A stretch of DNA of 64,000 bases from Bimuria novae-zelandiae CBS 107.79 (lineage: Eukaryota > Ascomycota > Dothideomycetes > Pleosporales > Didymosphaeriaceae), in contig ML976684.1 in the NCBI GenBank assembly GCA_010015655.1, forward strand, positions 331,095 to 395,094. The letters are read 5' to 3'. Both the position numbers and the translations under genes were made by a program. The notes under the pieces were generated by a model, which saw only the letters and a program-made list of their open reading frames with translations, was not told the origin of the DNA and did not search any database. Of this stretch, positions 35,215 through 45,746 are shown one piece after another (within the stretch, counting starts at the first letter, position 1; each line of letters opens with the position of its first letter).

Positions 35215-36668
35215 TTATGCTGTAAAGTTGTTCTGGCCACCTGCGTCCTCGCAGAGCTCTGCAACGCGCATAAAGTAGGTGGGATGAAGCTTTTCGGCCA
35301 TATACTGCCTGAGTGTCTTATCACCTTGCCAGACCTCCTTTTTGGCCTCCTTGGAACTTGATAGGCATTCGTAACTTGCCAAAAAACCTTCTAGACGCCC
35401 AAAACAGCGCTCAATTGGGTGTAAGTCGGGTGAATTAGGAGGCTAAGGGCCAAACTTAATTCTTAGAGCTTTAATTTCTAGCTAGCAGTACTAGAGGCCT
35501 AGTAAGTATAAGTAAACGTTATCTTAAATTAAATAAATAGCTACGCCTTAGTTATTATCGCGTATAGCGTAGTAATAAAGGAATAGGTGTTTCTTAAGTA
35601 TATTCTTTGCGTACTAGATGCTATTTATACCCTTCCCTCCTTTGTATATAAACTCCTCTATTTTAAAAAACTTTTAATAGTAAAAAGTTTTTTAATACCT
35701 GCGCGGAGAGCTCCACCTTTTTTATAAGTAGCCTTATTAGTAGCTTAGCGTTAACTATTATTATAAGCAATATTATAGTTAATTTTTTATAATTACTACT
35801 TTTTATAGGTGCTAGTAATAGTCGCGTAAGAGCGTTTAACCTTAAGGGCTTCTTTTACTATATTATTTATATAGGAATCGCGTTATATAAGGTCTTTATA
35901 GCTTATATTATTATCTTAAGCCTAAATAACGCAAGGGCGTTAATAAGAGTAAGTAGTATTAGTTAAAGTAGTAGCGTAGATTATAAAACTAAATTTAGGT
36001 AGCGTTATAAGTAGTACGTAGACGTTACTATCTTATCTAATTAATCTTAAAATCCTTTACTTTCTACCACGTATATTACTCTCGCAAATAGACTTAGAGG
36101 TCTTATTATAGTAAATAAATATAATGCGTAGAAAGTGTAAGTTATTTTTTGCCTTAAGCTAGGCATAGTACTATAGTTATTAGTTCTTATTATTACTACT
36201 AAGCGCTAGTTTTTTAGGTTATACTCTATAAGTTATTACGTATAGGTGCTGCTCGTCGCGGTGCTCCCTAGCAATGTTATAGACTATATTCTTACTAAGT
36301 GTGATGCCAGCTTCTGCGCAGAGGTCTCTGACAGCGTCATGCACCCGGTAGGTGCCATATACGATAATGTTATGCCGTGGTCTTGCGCTCAGCGTAGAGC
36401 CATCGCGTACCTTTACAGGTCTGCCAGGAGGAGACTGCTTGACTGTAGGTGTTGCAGCTAGCAATTCCTGCAGTGAGTCGACCTTTGCAGCATCTTTGAC
36501 GCGTCGAAATGCCTTACCACATGCGTGGTCAGTTATACCCAAATCAGTGGCGATTTCTGGGAAAGTGAGGTTGTATTATGTTCTGAGAACGACGATAGCA
36601 GCTAGCTGGGCTTCTGACAGCAATCGAGAGTTTTTTTTTTTTGTTTTTTGGGCAGGATTTGAAGCCAT
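35215..36668 (-). pseudogene. Tc1/mariner transposase, RIP-disrupted
   Basis: The gene starts at an ATG at 36668 ('MASNPAQKTKKK', then 'LLSEAQLAAIVVL', 'LTFPEIATDLGITDHACGKA'), a helix-turn-helix N-terminus. A nonsense codon appears early, near 36577, and many more follow in the TA-rich centre. The C-terminus is again readable: 'PPNSPDLHPIERCFGRLEGF' followed by a tail ending 'AELCEDAGGQNNFTA' at 35215. The catalytic D-D-D/E block preceding the N-S-P-D-L-H-P-I-E motif lies in the mutated centre. The protein cannot be made intact. Confidence 0.85.
35440..36240. other. Sharply bounded RIP patch inside the transposon
   Basis: Within this 0.8-kb stretch CpA and TpG nearly vanish and TAG/TAA/TTA words dominate, whereas the flanking parts of the same element have ordinary composition. 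Confidence 0.75.
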
Positions 36669-36774
36669 ATTGAGTGCGAAACGTGAGGTTGAAGTGTAGG
36701 TGTTGACGCTCTACAGAGCTCTTGGAGGCTCGGAGACTCTGTTCCGCTAGTGACGCGCTAGCGTCTTGGCAAGT

Positions 36775-36809
36775 CACATGACGGCCGGCTTTATTGAGAT
36801 TACCCTTTG
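36775..36809 (-). repeat. Right terminal inverted repeat
   Basis: Reverse complement begins CAAAGGGTAATCTCAATAAA and is followed outward by TA. Confidence 0.9.
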
Positions 36810-38182
36810 TACGTCCGTGGTTTGCGCGCTAGACAACGAGTCACCAGAAAAGCTCAACTTTGGAACCGAATGGTATGCATTATCAAGCTAGCACCTCGCC
36901 TCTCTGGAGTCTGTTCACTAAGCACCTGAGCATCCCGAGGTCAGCCAAATCTTGTAATCCCACATGGCATTTCGAGGTCGACCAGATCTTGTAATCGAAC
37001 ATCGTGGACAGCTTGGAAGACCCTTGTCACTGCCCTCTTCCAAGTTCCAACCATCGCTACCCCACAGCGACTAACGATTCGGTCCCTAGGTTGTGGGGAA
37101 GCTCAAACGCGCTAGCCCTGAATGTATTCGGTCCCAAGCTCAGCGGGCATCCAGATCCTTCAAAGCGGCTACTGATTCCAACATCGCTACTCAGAAATCC
37201 CACGGCCAAATGCAGGCCGATGATGTAAACGGTTTCTAAACTAATACGTGCCTCCTTCAGGGACTTTGAAAGAACATCTAAGGTCCTTTTCAAGCCGTGC
37301 GCACCGCTTTGAACACTGCATGCCCATTTTGTGGGCCCTGCATTGTCAGAAGAGAGGATCTGGATGGCGCCAGCGTGCCAGTACACCGGCTCTAACATCA
37401 TGCAGCGTGAAGCAACCTCGGAATACTTTTTTTAACTGTTATTACCAAAGTCAGTTTGTCCTGCCTAAATGTCGATCGAAGCGTCCGATCTTCAAAAATT
37501 GCTTGCTTGTATGGCAAACAGCATAAAGTGGGCTTCCCCTGCAAGGTGTTCTCGCCAAAACGCGTCAGCGGGCATTCTTTTCCATTCCCCGTCGGAATCG
37601 AAATATTGCCCGGAAATCTGGGCTCGTGTGCACTCCGAACTTCCATTGCTAATTATTCCCGATTTCCGATTCACTGTATTTCCCTCCTTCCCATTCAGAT
37701 GCAGTCCATGTTAAATCACTGCCCCCTCAAGTGCTTCCACGGTTCGCTTTGTGCTTAAAACCCTTTGAGAGTTCTTCTCAATATACGGAGTAAAAGAACT
37801 ACGACATCCGAAGGAGTGTGTGACTGTACAAGAAGACATTGAATTGCTTTCAAATTTTGCGATGCATATGGTATTGCTGCTTCATACGCGATATTTAGGC
37901 CCTGTGTAGCCAGACCATCCGAACGTTCATCAAAACTCACTTCACATCACGCAGTCAAAGCACGACATGCTAGCTCATGAGCACGATTGCTCGGAGTAGA
38001 ACAAACAAAAGCGACCACAACGACCACAACGGCCGATGACAACCATGCATGCGGGCCGCAAAAGCGGGGCCACATGTGCTGCAGACTCACACTTCACATA
38101 ATTACTCACCGACACAAAAACGAATCTTTTTGTCTTCCCTCTTTCCATACACACCGTAACATTAACCTCCTACTAACCCACC
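36810..38182. other. Intergenic region before the MFS gene
   Basis: About 1.4 kb with normal composition and no convincing gene. It includes CCGAGG/CCTCGG words (near 36934 and 37415) and the MFS promoter just before 38183. Confidence 0.45.
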
Positions 38183-39811
38183 ATGGCACCAAGTCCACCG
38201 TCATGGCGCAAATCTAAGGCGCTGCTCCTCTTCACAGCAACACTCGGTCTATTCACTGGTATGACTCCACACCTCGCGCAGCTTAGTCATACATCACCCT
38301 TTGCTACCTTCTAACACTTCTCCCACTACACAGAAAACTTCCTCTACGGCTTCGTCGTCCCCATACTCCCCTACATGATCGAAGTCCGCCTGCACCGCGA
38401 CCCCTCACTAACACAGCGCTTCACGACCGAACTGCTCGTCATCTTAGGACTCATTTCGATCCCGGCTGCACCCATCATTGGCCATTTTGCCGACGGGACG
38501 ACGAGTCGTAAGATTCCGCTGCTGGTCTCGCTGCTGGGATGTACGGTTGGGACGCTGCTTGTGGCGCTCACGCCGTCGGTGTGGGCGCTGTATTTGGGGA
38601 GGGTGTTGCAGGGGGTCGCGGGGACGGGGGCGTGGATTGTGGGGTTTGCGATGCTGACGGATGCTGCGGGGAGTAAGCATATGGGGAAGGCGCTGGGGTT
38701 TGCAGGGAGCTTTATTACGGCGGGAATTGTGACGGGGCCGGCGGTGGGAGGGGCGATGTTGGATTGGTTTGGTGAGTAGGCCCGTAAGGAGGATTTGGAC
38801 GTTGTGGTGATACATTTATCACGCTTTTGACCACACATAGGGAATCCAACTTCGCGGAACTTACACTGACTTTGATCTCTAGGATACTGGCCCGCCTGGG
38901 CGGTCCCGCTGGCACTGCTCGCCGTTGATTTCATCGCCAGACTAGCCATGTTCGAAGAAAGAGATAGTGAAAAGGACACTGCAAACCCTACCAACGAAGC
39001 CGCCCCCTTGCTACAAGACCCAGCATCAACACCAACCACCACTCCAAACGAGGCAAAAGACCCAGCCCGCGGCTTCTACAGCATCATGTTCCGCAGAGGT
39101 CAGACCTACGCCGCCATCTTCAATGTCATGGCCTTCTCCATGATCCTCTCCGGCTTCGACACCACCCTCCCAATCCACCTCCGTGACACCTTTGGCTGGA
39201 GCCCTGCGCCCATCGGCTCCATTTTCCTGGGGTTACAGATCCCAGCTATGTTCCTTGGACCCTTCGTAGGCTGGTTGCGAGATCATATCGGGTTGCGCTG
39301 GCCCACCACGATAGGATGGGCGCTGAGTGCTCCGCTGCTCTGGTTTTCGGGTGTACCAGGGGACGACAACTTCCTGGGCGTTGGGGCTGGTACGAGAGGT
39401 CAGGCAGCGTTCGTGGCGAGCATCGTTGGCGTGGGCATTACGACGGCGTTAGTACGTGGTGCTGGAACGTTCCAGTTGACGACTATGCTGCACGAGTTGA
39501 AGGCGGAGAATCCGATGGTTTTTGGGCCGGGCGGCGGGAGCTCGAGGATGTTCTCGCTGACTGAGATGTCGTTTGCCGTGGGACTGCTGCTGGGTCCGTT
39601 GGTCTGTGGTGCTCTGGCTGAGAGTGTGGGTTTCTACTGGACGGCTTGCGCGTTGGGTAAGTTGATGTGAGTTGAGTTTGCGTAGTACGTCAGGCTGATT
39701 TGAAGGATAGCTACGGCATCAACGTTTGTGGCATGCACGTCCTTCATCTTTTTCACGCACAAGGCGCCGATACGGGAGCCATTGGCGGACGAGCAAGACG
39801 AGGCGAGCTGA
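38183..39811 (+). CDS. Major facilitator superfamily transporter (DHA1/VMAT-like)
   Basis: Exons 38183-38258, 38334-38771, 38883-39656 and 39711-39811 give 462 residues with about 12 membrane helices. Helix 1 is rebuilt by splicing ('LLLFTATLGLFTENFLYGF', 'VVPILPYMIEVRL'). The loop 2-3 signature 'GHFADGTTSRKIPLLVSLLG' and helix 5 'GFAGSFITAGIVTGPAVGG' (motif C-like, antiporter type) fit drug:H+ antiporters and vesicular-amine-transporter-like members. A long hydrophilic middle loop separates the halves. It exports or redistributes a small molecule across a membrane; substrate unknown. Convergent with the acyl-CoA dehydrogenase. Confidence 0.88.
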
Positions 39812-39929
39812 AGTGCAACAAGGTATCAGATTCCGTTGTGGATCGGGCAGTTCATACGCGAAATGACTGTTTCAACTGAAAATTTGCAAATATCCATCCC
39901 CTTAAATAGATATTTCGTTTCCCCAAAAC

Positions 39930-41343
39930 TCATAGCTTCGAAGACCCTTTCTGTCTTTCCAAGGCCTTTGTCTTGTTCTTGAAATTCTTGACCAGCTGTC
40001 GCACTCCCAAGTCCATCATCACGTCTTCACTTCCACCTGGTATCCTTATCCCAGGCACCTCACGGTATATCCCTGATCGAAAGTCAGCCAGAATTCTTAT
40101 TTGACGCAAATCCATGAGAACAAATGAAGTTTTTGCACGTATGGATGCACTTACTTTCAATCAACTCGCCTTGACCCGACTTTGTGTAGCCATTGCCACC
40201 AAACAATAGCTGAGCACACTCTGCGCACTCTTTGAACACAATACCAGCCTGTGCCTTCGCCATAGCGGTCAAGCCACCAAGCTTGATATCAGCCGTCTCC
40301 TTCGGCAACTGCGTCATCTGGTAAACAAACGATTCCACCCACGCCCATTGACTCTCGAGCATGGCTCCGCATCGCGCAAGACGCTGCCGCACCACCGGCT
40401 GCTCAAAGAGCGCCTTTCCAAAAGCTTCCCGCTTCATAACATACTCTGTAGCTGCCGCGAGGGCCACACGTGCCGAACGGGTCGCACCGATCGCAATGGT
40501 AAGCCGCTCATGGTTGAAGTTGGTCATGATGTACCTCATACCCGCGCCCTCAGTCCCGATGAGGTTCTCAACCGGCACCTTCACATCGTCGAGCTCAATG
40601 AACGTCGTACCGGCTGAGACTTGCCCACCGACTTTCAGACGCCGCATGCTGACGCCAGCGTACCCTTTCAACGGCACGACCAGCATCGACAACCCGGTTG
40701 GCCCCGGCCCTCCCGTCCGCACCGCCATCGCCGAGTAGTCCGCCCAGATACCATTCGTGATCCACTTCTTCGTGCCATTCACAACGTAGTGTTTCCCATC
40801 CGGCGTCTTCGTCGCCGTCGTCGTGATATTCGCGACGTCAGACCCCGCCTCCGGCTCCGTGATCGCTATGCACGTCCTCTTCTTCCCTGTCAGAAGCTCC
40901 GGCAGAAACCGCTCTTGCAGCTGGGCATCTCCGAACTTGAGAATGGGCGGCACGCCGAACGCTATGCCGGTTGTGAGCGAGCCGGATGGCCCGGTGAGCC
41001 CGCTGCGCGCCATCTCGTCGCAGTAGATCAGCGTGTGGATGTAGTCGAAGTCCTCAACCTTGACGACGCCGAGGATGTCGTGGATGCCGAGGCGCTTCAG
41101 CCATGCTACGGGGAGAGGTGCCGGAAGCGAGGGGAGGAGCATGCCGGCCTGCGCGAAGGTGTCGAAGACGTGCGCGGGCACGGTTTCTTCCGTGTCCCAT
41201 TGGAGCGCGTACTCGAGGAGGTGCTTGGATATGAATTCGCGGATTGCTTTTTGCCATTTAAGGTGCGTGGGCTTGTAGTATGGCGATGGGAGGCCGGCGA
41301 GGTAGGGTGGTTCTGAGAACGGGACGACGGGTGTGGACGACAT
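39930..41343 (-). CDS. Acyl-CoA dehydrogenase family protein
   Basis: Exons 41343-40155 and 40072-39930 join to 443 residues. Family motifs are clear: 'RTCIAITEPEAGSDVANI' (FAD/substrate loop), 'VVNGTKKWITNGIWADY', 'GMRYIMTNFNHERLTIAIGA', 'REAFGKALFEQPVVRQRLA' and the C-terminal 'LLFGGNGYTKSGQGELIER' followed by 'IYREVPGIRIPGGSEDVMM'. Such flavoproteins introduce the alpha-beta double bond into acyl-CoA thioesters. No clear mitochondrial or peroxisomal signal is seen; the C-terminal SKL, preceded by 'RQKGS', is a perfect PTS1, so a peroxisomal site is likely. The start at 41343 is preferred over 41367. Confidence 0.9.
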
Positions 41344-41865
41344 CGCGGATCCTAGACTAAAGTTCAAAGCTTCCTATTCTTATTTCGATGCGAGAGTATA
41401 GTATGTAGGGCAGTAGACTGCACCTCTCGGATGTGGATTACATGATTTGCGGCGTGGGAGATGTATAAATGATCGTGCTTAGAACAGAGCGAGGGACAAG
41501 CTGCGGGGGGAACTGAGGTACAGATGCCGAGGTCCACGTGTTACCCCAGACTCCGCTGACAGGACGGACTCCGCGCCTCAACATGTCTCAAACTTCTGGA
41601 CAATTTGGCGACTCAATTCAAGTTTGTCAATTTATCACTGCTGTTTGATCACTGTACAAGTACTAGGCCCTATAAAAGAAACAACCAACCCTGTTCTAAT
41701 CGTGTACTCAATTCCAGTCGGACCATGCCCAGGTGCCAACGAACACTCCTCCTTTGCACTAGACGAGCCAAGTCAATACTGAAAATTGATCTCGCAATCG
41801 AATGTTCGAACCCCAGACCCGTGCTACTATAGCACACTCGGAACCAATACAGTATCGTTAGCGTG
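41344..41865. other. Intergenic region, acyl-CoA dehydrogenase promoter
   Basis: About 520 bp upstream of the dehydrogenase and downstream of the F-box gene. Contains one CCGAGG (CCTCGG on the gene's strand) at 41527-41532. No gene recognised. Confidence 0.5.
41527..41532 (-). promoter_or_regulatory. Possible FarA-type site CCTCGG
   Basis: CCTCGG, the core reported for FarA/FarB and CTF1 factors, lies about 185 bp upstream of the dehydrogenase start. A six-base word is expected by chance every couple of kilobases, so this is weak by itself. Confidence 0.3.
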
Positions 41866-43401
41866 TCAGTCCATGGATGCCCATCTTTCGATTTTCACCC
41901 TCGCCTTGTCTTCACTGTTTGCCCACCACCAAACCTCCCACCAGACCTTGTTCCACTCTTCTCTCTGACTTTCTATGATCGTCTCCAGCCTTTTAACTGT
42001 GTGGAAGTCTTTCTTCATGTCCGCTTCAAATCTGGTCATTATGGCCCTGCTGAAGTATGTTGCCGATTCATCTATGGCGCAGAACAGCCAATCGCTACCG
42101 GACGGAGTCACCCAGCTGATGAACGGTTTCTCTTCGCTTTGATTTATGGTTGCGCGTACTATGGTGTTGAGTTCCAGTATGGCGTGGTTTTCAAGGGACC
42201 TAACCCTAGACTCGTCATATGTTCCGGATCCAAAAAGATTCCGCTCTACAGGCCGCCGATAAAATCTGGTAGAGCTGGGGATCTTGAGTTCTGGATAAGG
42301 CTTCTTCCTCGAAGTCCGATAGCGCAGTACGAGATCAATCAGGTCGGGTGGTTGCAGGTAGGTCTGTCCAGCCAGCAAGAAAAGCTGAAACATTCGAGTC
42401 CGATGCGGAGACTCAGCGAAAACTGAGGGGTATGTGAGAGGTAGTTGGAAGCAATCTTGGTCTGCCAAGAAGGATCCGTATAGAGGTAGTATGTGTTGGT
42501 ACAAGAACTGCCACATCGCGTAGCGGTCCGCTTCGTCCACGACCGGCGTTTCGATCTTATGCCGCTCAACCATATCTTTATACAGATCGAGAAGCTTCAG
42601 CTGAATCGAAGAGACAGGTTGGCCCCGTTGGGATGTGAACTGGGCGAATATCCAGCGGACCTCGTTCAGAACCCATACCGAGATCAAAGCGGCATGGAAG
42701 CGGTGCCTCTGATCAGGATTGAAACTTATGTAATGCGTGGCTGCAAATGAATCTCGATCTGTTCTTGGATCCACGTTGTCCTTGAAATCTTCATGCTGCT
42801 TTAAAAGCAACTTATGGGCCTGAACAAACGGGTCCCTGTCTACCGTCTGTTCAACCGCCAACAGATCGTGAGTACCGAGTGGTCTCGCAAGCCACTCGTC
42901 CTCCAGGACTCGGAGTCCCTGGTAACGAGCTAGTATTTCATAAACCCGGTTATCTGGTAGGCATTTCTTGCATGGCCCGGAAGAACATTCGTCGCTGACT
43001 ATGGTAAACAACTGAGCCTCGAATGATCCATGCTGTAGATTCGGTTGAGTGGCCAGAAGCAGAGGGCTATTACTGCCATGTTCCGCAAAATGAGCCACTA
43101 TGTCGCGGTGGACCTGGAGTAAGCCGCACAAGACGATGTCGAACCTGTGCTGAGGAGCAAAGCCGATGATACATCGCATGATGTTGGTGTACGCAGACGA
43201 CAGTCGAATGACATCGTAGGTTCTTTTGGATACACGCGCAAAATGGTGTACATCATCGATACTGTCTAGTCGATAGAAAACATTCTCAAGTAGCTCTAAT
43301 GGAAGTGAGAGCAAGCCTGGCATAGCTGTGATGTTCGCGGGCCCCGGCTGTAGCAAGGACGAAAGGCCTTGATATCTCGGCTCCTGTATTATATGTTCCA
43401 A
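41866..43401 (-). CDS. F-box protein
   Basis: Single exon, 511 residues. Residues about 28-70 ('MPGLLSLPLELLENVFYRLD', 'DDVHHFARVSKRTYDVI') form an F-box, which binds Skp1 in SCF ubiquitin ligases. The remainder shows no recognised repeat domain; it has two Cys-x2-Cys-like positions ('SSGPCKKCLPDNRVYE') and aromatic-rich helices typical of lineage-expanded fungal F-box proteins. Target unknown. Confidence 0.8.
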   Translation of the reverse strand: MEHIIQEPRYQGLSSLLQPGPANITAMPGLLSLPLELLENVFYRLDSIDDVHHFARVSKRTYDVIRLSSAYTNIMRCIIGFAPQHRFDIVLCGLLQVHRDIVAHFAEHGSNSPLLLATQPNLQHGSFEAQLFTIVSDECSSGPCKKCLPDNRVYEILARYQGLRVLEDEWLARPLGTHDLLAVEQTVDRDPFVQAHKLLLKQHEDFKDNVDPRTDRDSFAATHYISFNPDQRHRFHAALISVWVLNEVRWIFAQFTSQRGQPVSSIQLKLLDLYKDMVERHKIETPVVDEADRYAMWQFLYQHILPLYGSFLADQDCFQLPLTYPSVFAESPHRTRMFQLFLLAGQTYLQPPDLIDLVLRYRTSRKKPYPELKIPSSTRFYRRPVERNLFGSGTYDESRVRSLENHAILELNTIVRATINQSEEKPFISWVTPSGSDWLFCAIDESATYFSRAIMTRFEADMKKDFHTVKRLETIIESQREEWNKVWWEVWWWANSEDKARVKIERWASMD

Positions 43402-43976
43402 CTCACACGGGCTTCGACCAACTGTAGCGAGCTGAGAGTCAGTTTCGGACAGGTAATGTAGATGCAGGATCCAGGGCCTTGTGCAAAGAGGTAGCAGTCA
43501 AGAATCCTGAAGATGGGGGTCGGGCACCTAGATTCAATCCGTATGTGTTAGTTTTGGGCACCAGCAGCAAGCGTGTCCGTGGTTCTATCCAACAAGGCAC
43601 CGTTGGTCAAGTGGTGGTCCAGTTCCAGGGTTGTACAGCTGCCTGGAGCAGAGCAGCACCGGTACACGGGTGTTTTCACGGGCAGGATAAGCGGTTGAAT
43701 CTGAAAATGGAGATGAATACAGTCAACACGCAGGCTGTTCGGTGAGCAATCAAAGCTCCTTCGAAAGTGAAAGCAAGCTATACCTTCGCTAACCGCGCAC
43801 GAGAGGCACCCTATCCGTGAAATGCTCGTGGGTTGCTGGTCAGATGGTGCGTGCTCTGATTGGTCTAGGCCGTCGTCAGCGCTCCGACCTCCAGGCTGCT
43901 TGTCCAACCTGCCCTCACCTTTTGTATCGACCGACGCCTTCACCGCCTGCAAGTCAGCCTCACTATAAGTAACAGC
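43402..43976. other. Divergent intergenic region F-box / TAF10
   Basis: 575 bp. A long minus-strand frame here overlaps TAF10 exon 1 antisense and has no domain features. Presumed promoters for both genes. Confidence 0.5.
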
Positions 43977-44702
43977 ATGGAGGACAACACGCAACCTCCG
44001 CCAAACAGGGACGTCGAGAACGTTGACGAGTTGGACGCCGGCGTGGACCAGGAAATCATGCCGGACGGCAGCCAGCAACCAGACGCGATGAATCTCGACG
44101 GCGCAAACGACACAGACGCACCCCAGCGCAACGGCGTCGCAGAGAACCCGATAGAGTCGCGCATACCCGCGAAGAAGGACGCGACGCTGCGGGAGTTCCT
44201 GTCCAAGATGGACGACTATGCGCCCATCGTACATCTTGCCCCGCCCGCGTCCCAGAGCATCATCATCGCTAACCCGCCATTGTAGATCCCAGATGCAGTC
44301 ACCAACTACTATCTCACCCGCGCGGGTCTACCGCCGCCGCCCCAAACCTCACCACACCTTGCGCGCCTCCTAGCGCTCGCCACCCAGAAGTTCATCGCCG
44401 ACATCGCCGCCGACGCTTACCAGTTCTCGCGCATCCGAGCCTCCAACACGACGAGCAACAACCCCATGGGTGGACTGGCTGGCGGGGCAGGACCCCAGGG
44501 CGTGGCAGCACCGGGCGGAGCGCAAGGTGGTAAGGACAGCGGTGCCAAAGCCAAGGATCTTGCCCTCGGTGCGCCGCGCGCTGGCTATGGTGGAGGTGGC
44601 CAGGGCGGTAGCCAAGGCCGGACCGTTCTCACCATGGAAGACCTGGGTATGGCTGTCGGTGAATATGGCGTCAACATCAAGCGCGGAGAGTTCTACCGGT
44701 AA
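43977..44702 (+). CDS. taf10: TFIID/SAGA subunit TAF10
   Basis: Exons 43977-44228 and 44286-44702 (57-nt intron with a CTAAC branch) give 222 residues. After an acidic N-terminus the histone-fold region reads '[14 protein letters not shown]' spliced to '[19 protein letters not shown]', followed by '[20 protein letters not shown]' and, after a Gly-rich insert, '[20 protein letters not shown]'. This order is diagnostic for TAF10, a histone-fold partner in TFIID and SAGA. Confidence 0.92.
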
Positions 44703-45019
44703 GAACTCAAGTCACACGAGAACATGCTCCTGGTTGAGCCCGCTCGTATACCCATTCCATTGCTACTCGATTCACCGGCGCTACTTCGACCGTCTCCCAA
44801 CGTCAATTTCCGCCTTGGATTGACCTGGTCGATTAGAGGAACACAGCTAGAAGACATATTCAGAGCATGACAGGCGTTGGCGTTGGAGGCTAATCTTTGC
44901 ATTGGTACCCAGAATATTGGGCGTTATGCGATCTTGTACAGTAACCATACAACGGGGCTCCAGCAGATGCCCCCAAAATGATACCCAAAACTCCTTTATA
45001 TGCATGCGCGACCGATCGT
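44703..45019. other. Convergent 3' spacer
   Basis: About 320 bp between TAF10 and the mitochondrial uS19 gene; no gene seen. Confidence 0.5.
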
Positions 45020-45490
45020 CTACTTGTTCTTCGTCTGCTTGTACGTGAACTGCTTCCTTGTCCTAGAACCAACTGTCAGTCTTGTGTTCGTGGCACCCGC
45101 CAATATTGGTTTCTAGCGGTATACGGCAGTATACTCGACGTAGACGTACGGCGCAAATTCCCCCAGCTTGTGCCCAACCATGTCTTCGGTTATGGTGATG
45201 TCGTCGTAGGACTTGCCATTGTGGACCTGGAACTTCAAGCCGACGAAGATGGGCAGGATGGTTGCAGAGCGTGCTTGCGTCTTGATTGGAGGAGGTGCCT
45301 TTTGCCCTGACTGCTGGCGCACGATGGGGAGTCTGCATGTTCCTGAGCCGAGCGTCGAGCGCTTTGTCGGTCGACTTACGGTACGATATTGGGCCCTGGT
45401 GTAAGAAAATTAGCGGAGCTCAAAGCATGGAACATATCGCAACCCACCTTTCCAGACTGACCGCGCGAAAAGCGCCCGTGTGGGATACAT
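45020..45490 (-). CDS. rsm19: Mitochondrial small-subunit ribosomal protein uS19m (Rsm19)
   Basis: Four exons: 45490-45448, 45395-45380, 45332-45150 and 45062-45020, total 94 residues, the usual length. The product starts '[20 protein letters not shown]', then '[17 protein letters not shown]' and '[20 protein letters not shown]', ending 'YKQTKNK'. These match bacterial-type S19, which sits in the head of the mitoribosomal small subunit. Exon 2 is only 16 nt (GPNIV plus split codons), yet all phases fit. Divergent from mre11. Confidence 0.88.
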
Positions 45491-45746
45491 TACTGCTGCT
45501 GAGGAGAACCCAAGGTCGGTTTGACGTTTTCGGGAACCACGACTTGCAGGGATCACCACCACGTGATAGCGAGTTCTCTTGGCGTCCAGGCAGAACAACG
45601 CGACGTGACGCGACTGGCTGGCCGATGCGCTCCTACGCTGTGAATGTGGCCCGTTCAATGGGGCTCTTGAGCGGTGATTGATTCATAAACGCGTCCCAGT
45701 CCTCCTTGTCCCCTCACTTCGCCCTTCAAGCATCGTGTCAAACATC
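45491..45746. promoter_or_regulatory. Shared promoter rsm19 / mre11
   Basis: 256 bp between two divergent start codons. No individual motif is claimed. Confidence 0.5.

Larger units (their letters stand above)
35086..36809 (-). mobile_element. Tc1/mariner-type DNA transposon, complete but inactive
   Basis: The element is bounded by terminal inverted repeats of about 35 bp beginning CAAAGGGTAATCTCAATAAA, with TA on both sides (35084-35085 and 36810-36811), the target duplication expected of this superfamily. Two mismatches between the repeats are both C/T transitions. The 1724-bp body carries one transposase gene on the minus strand. Its middle (about 35440-36240) is heavily TA-rich while both ends are nearly intact. 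Confidence 0.88.

Noticed and set aside
41810..41850. Second B-box-like word (ttcgaacccc)
   Set aside because: No acceptor stem or A box could be paired with it.
43548..44234. Minus-strand frame of 228 codons
   Set aside because: Overlaps TAF10 exon 1 antisense and shows no recognisable protein features.
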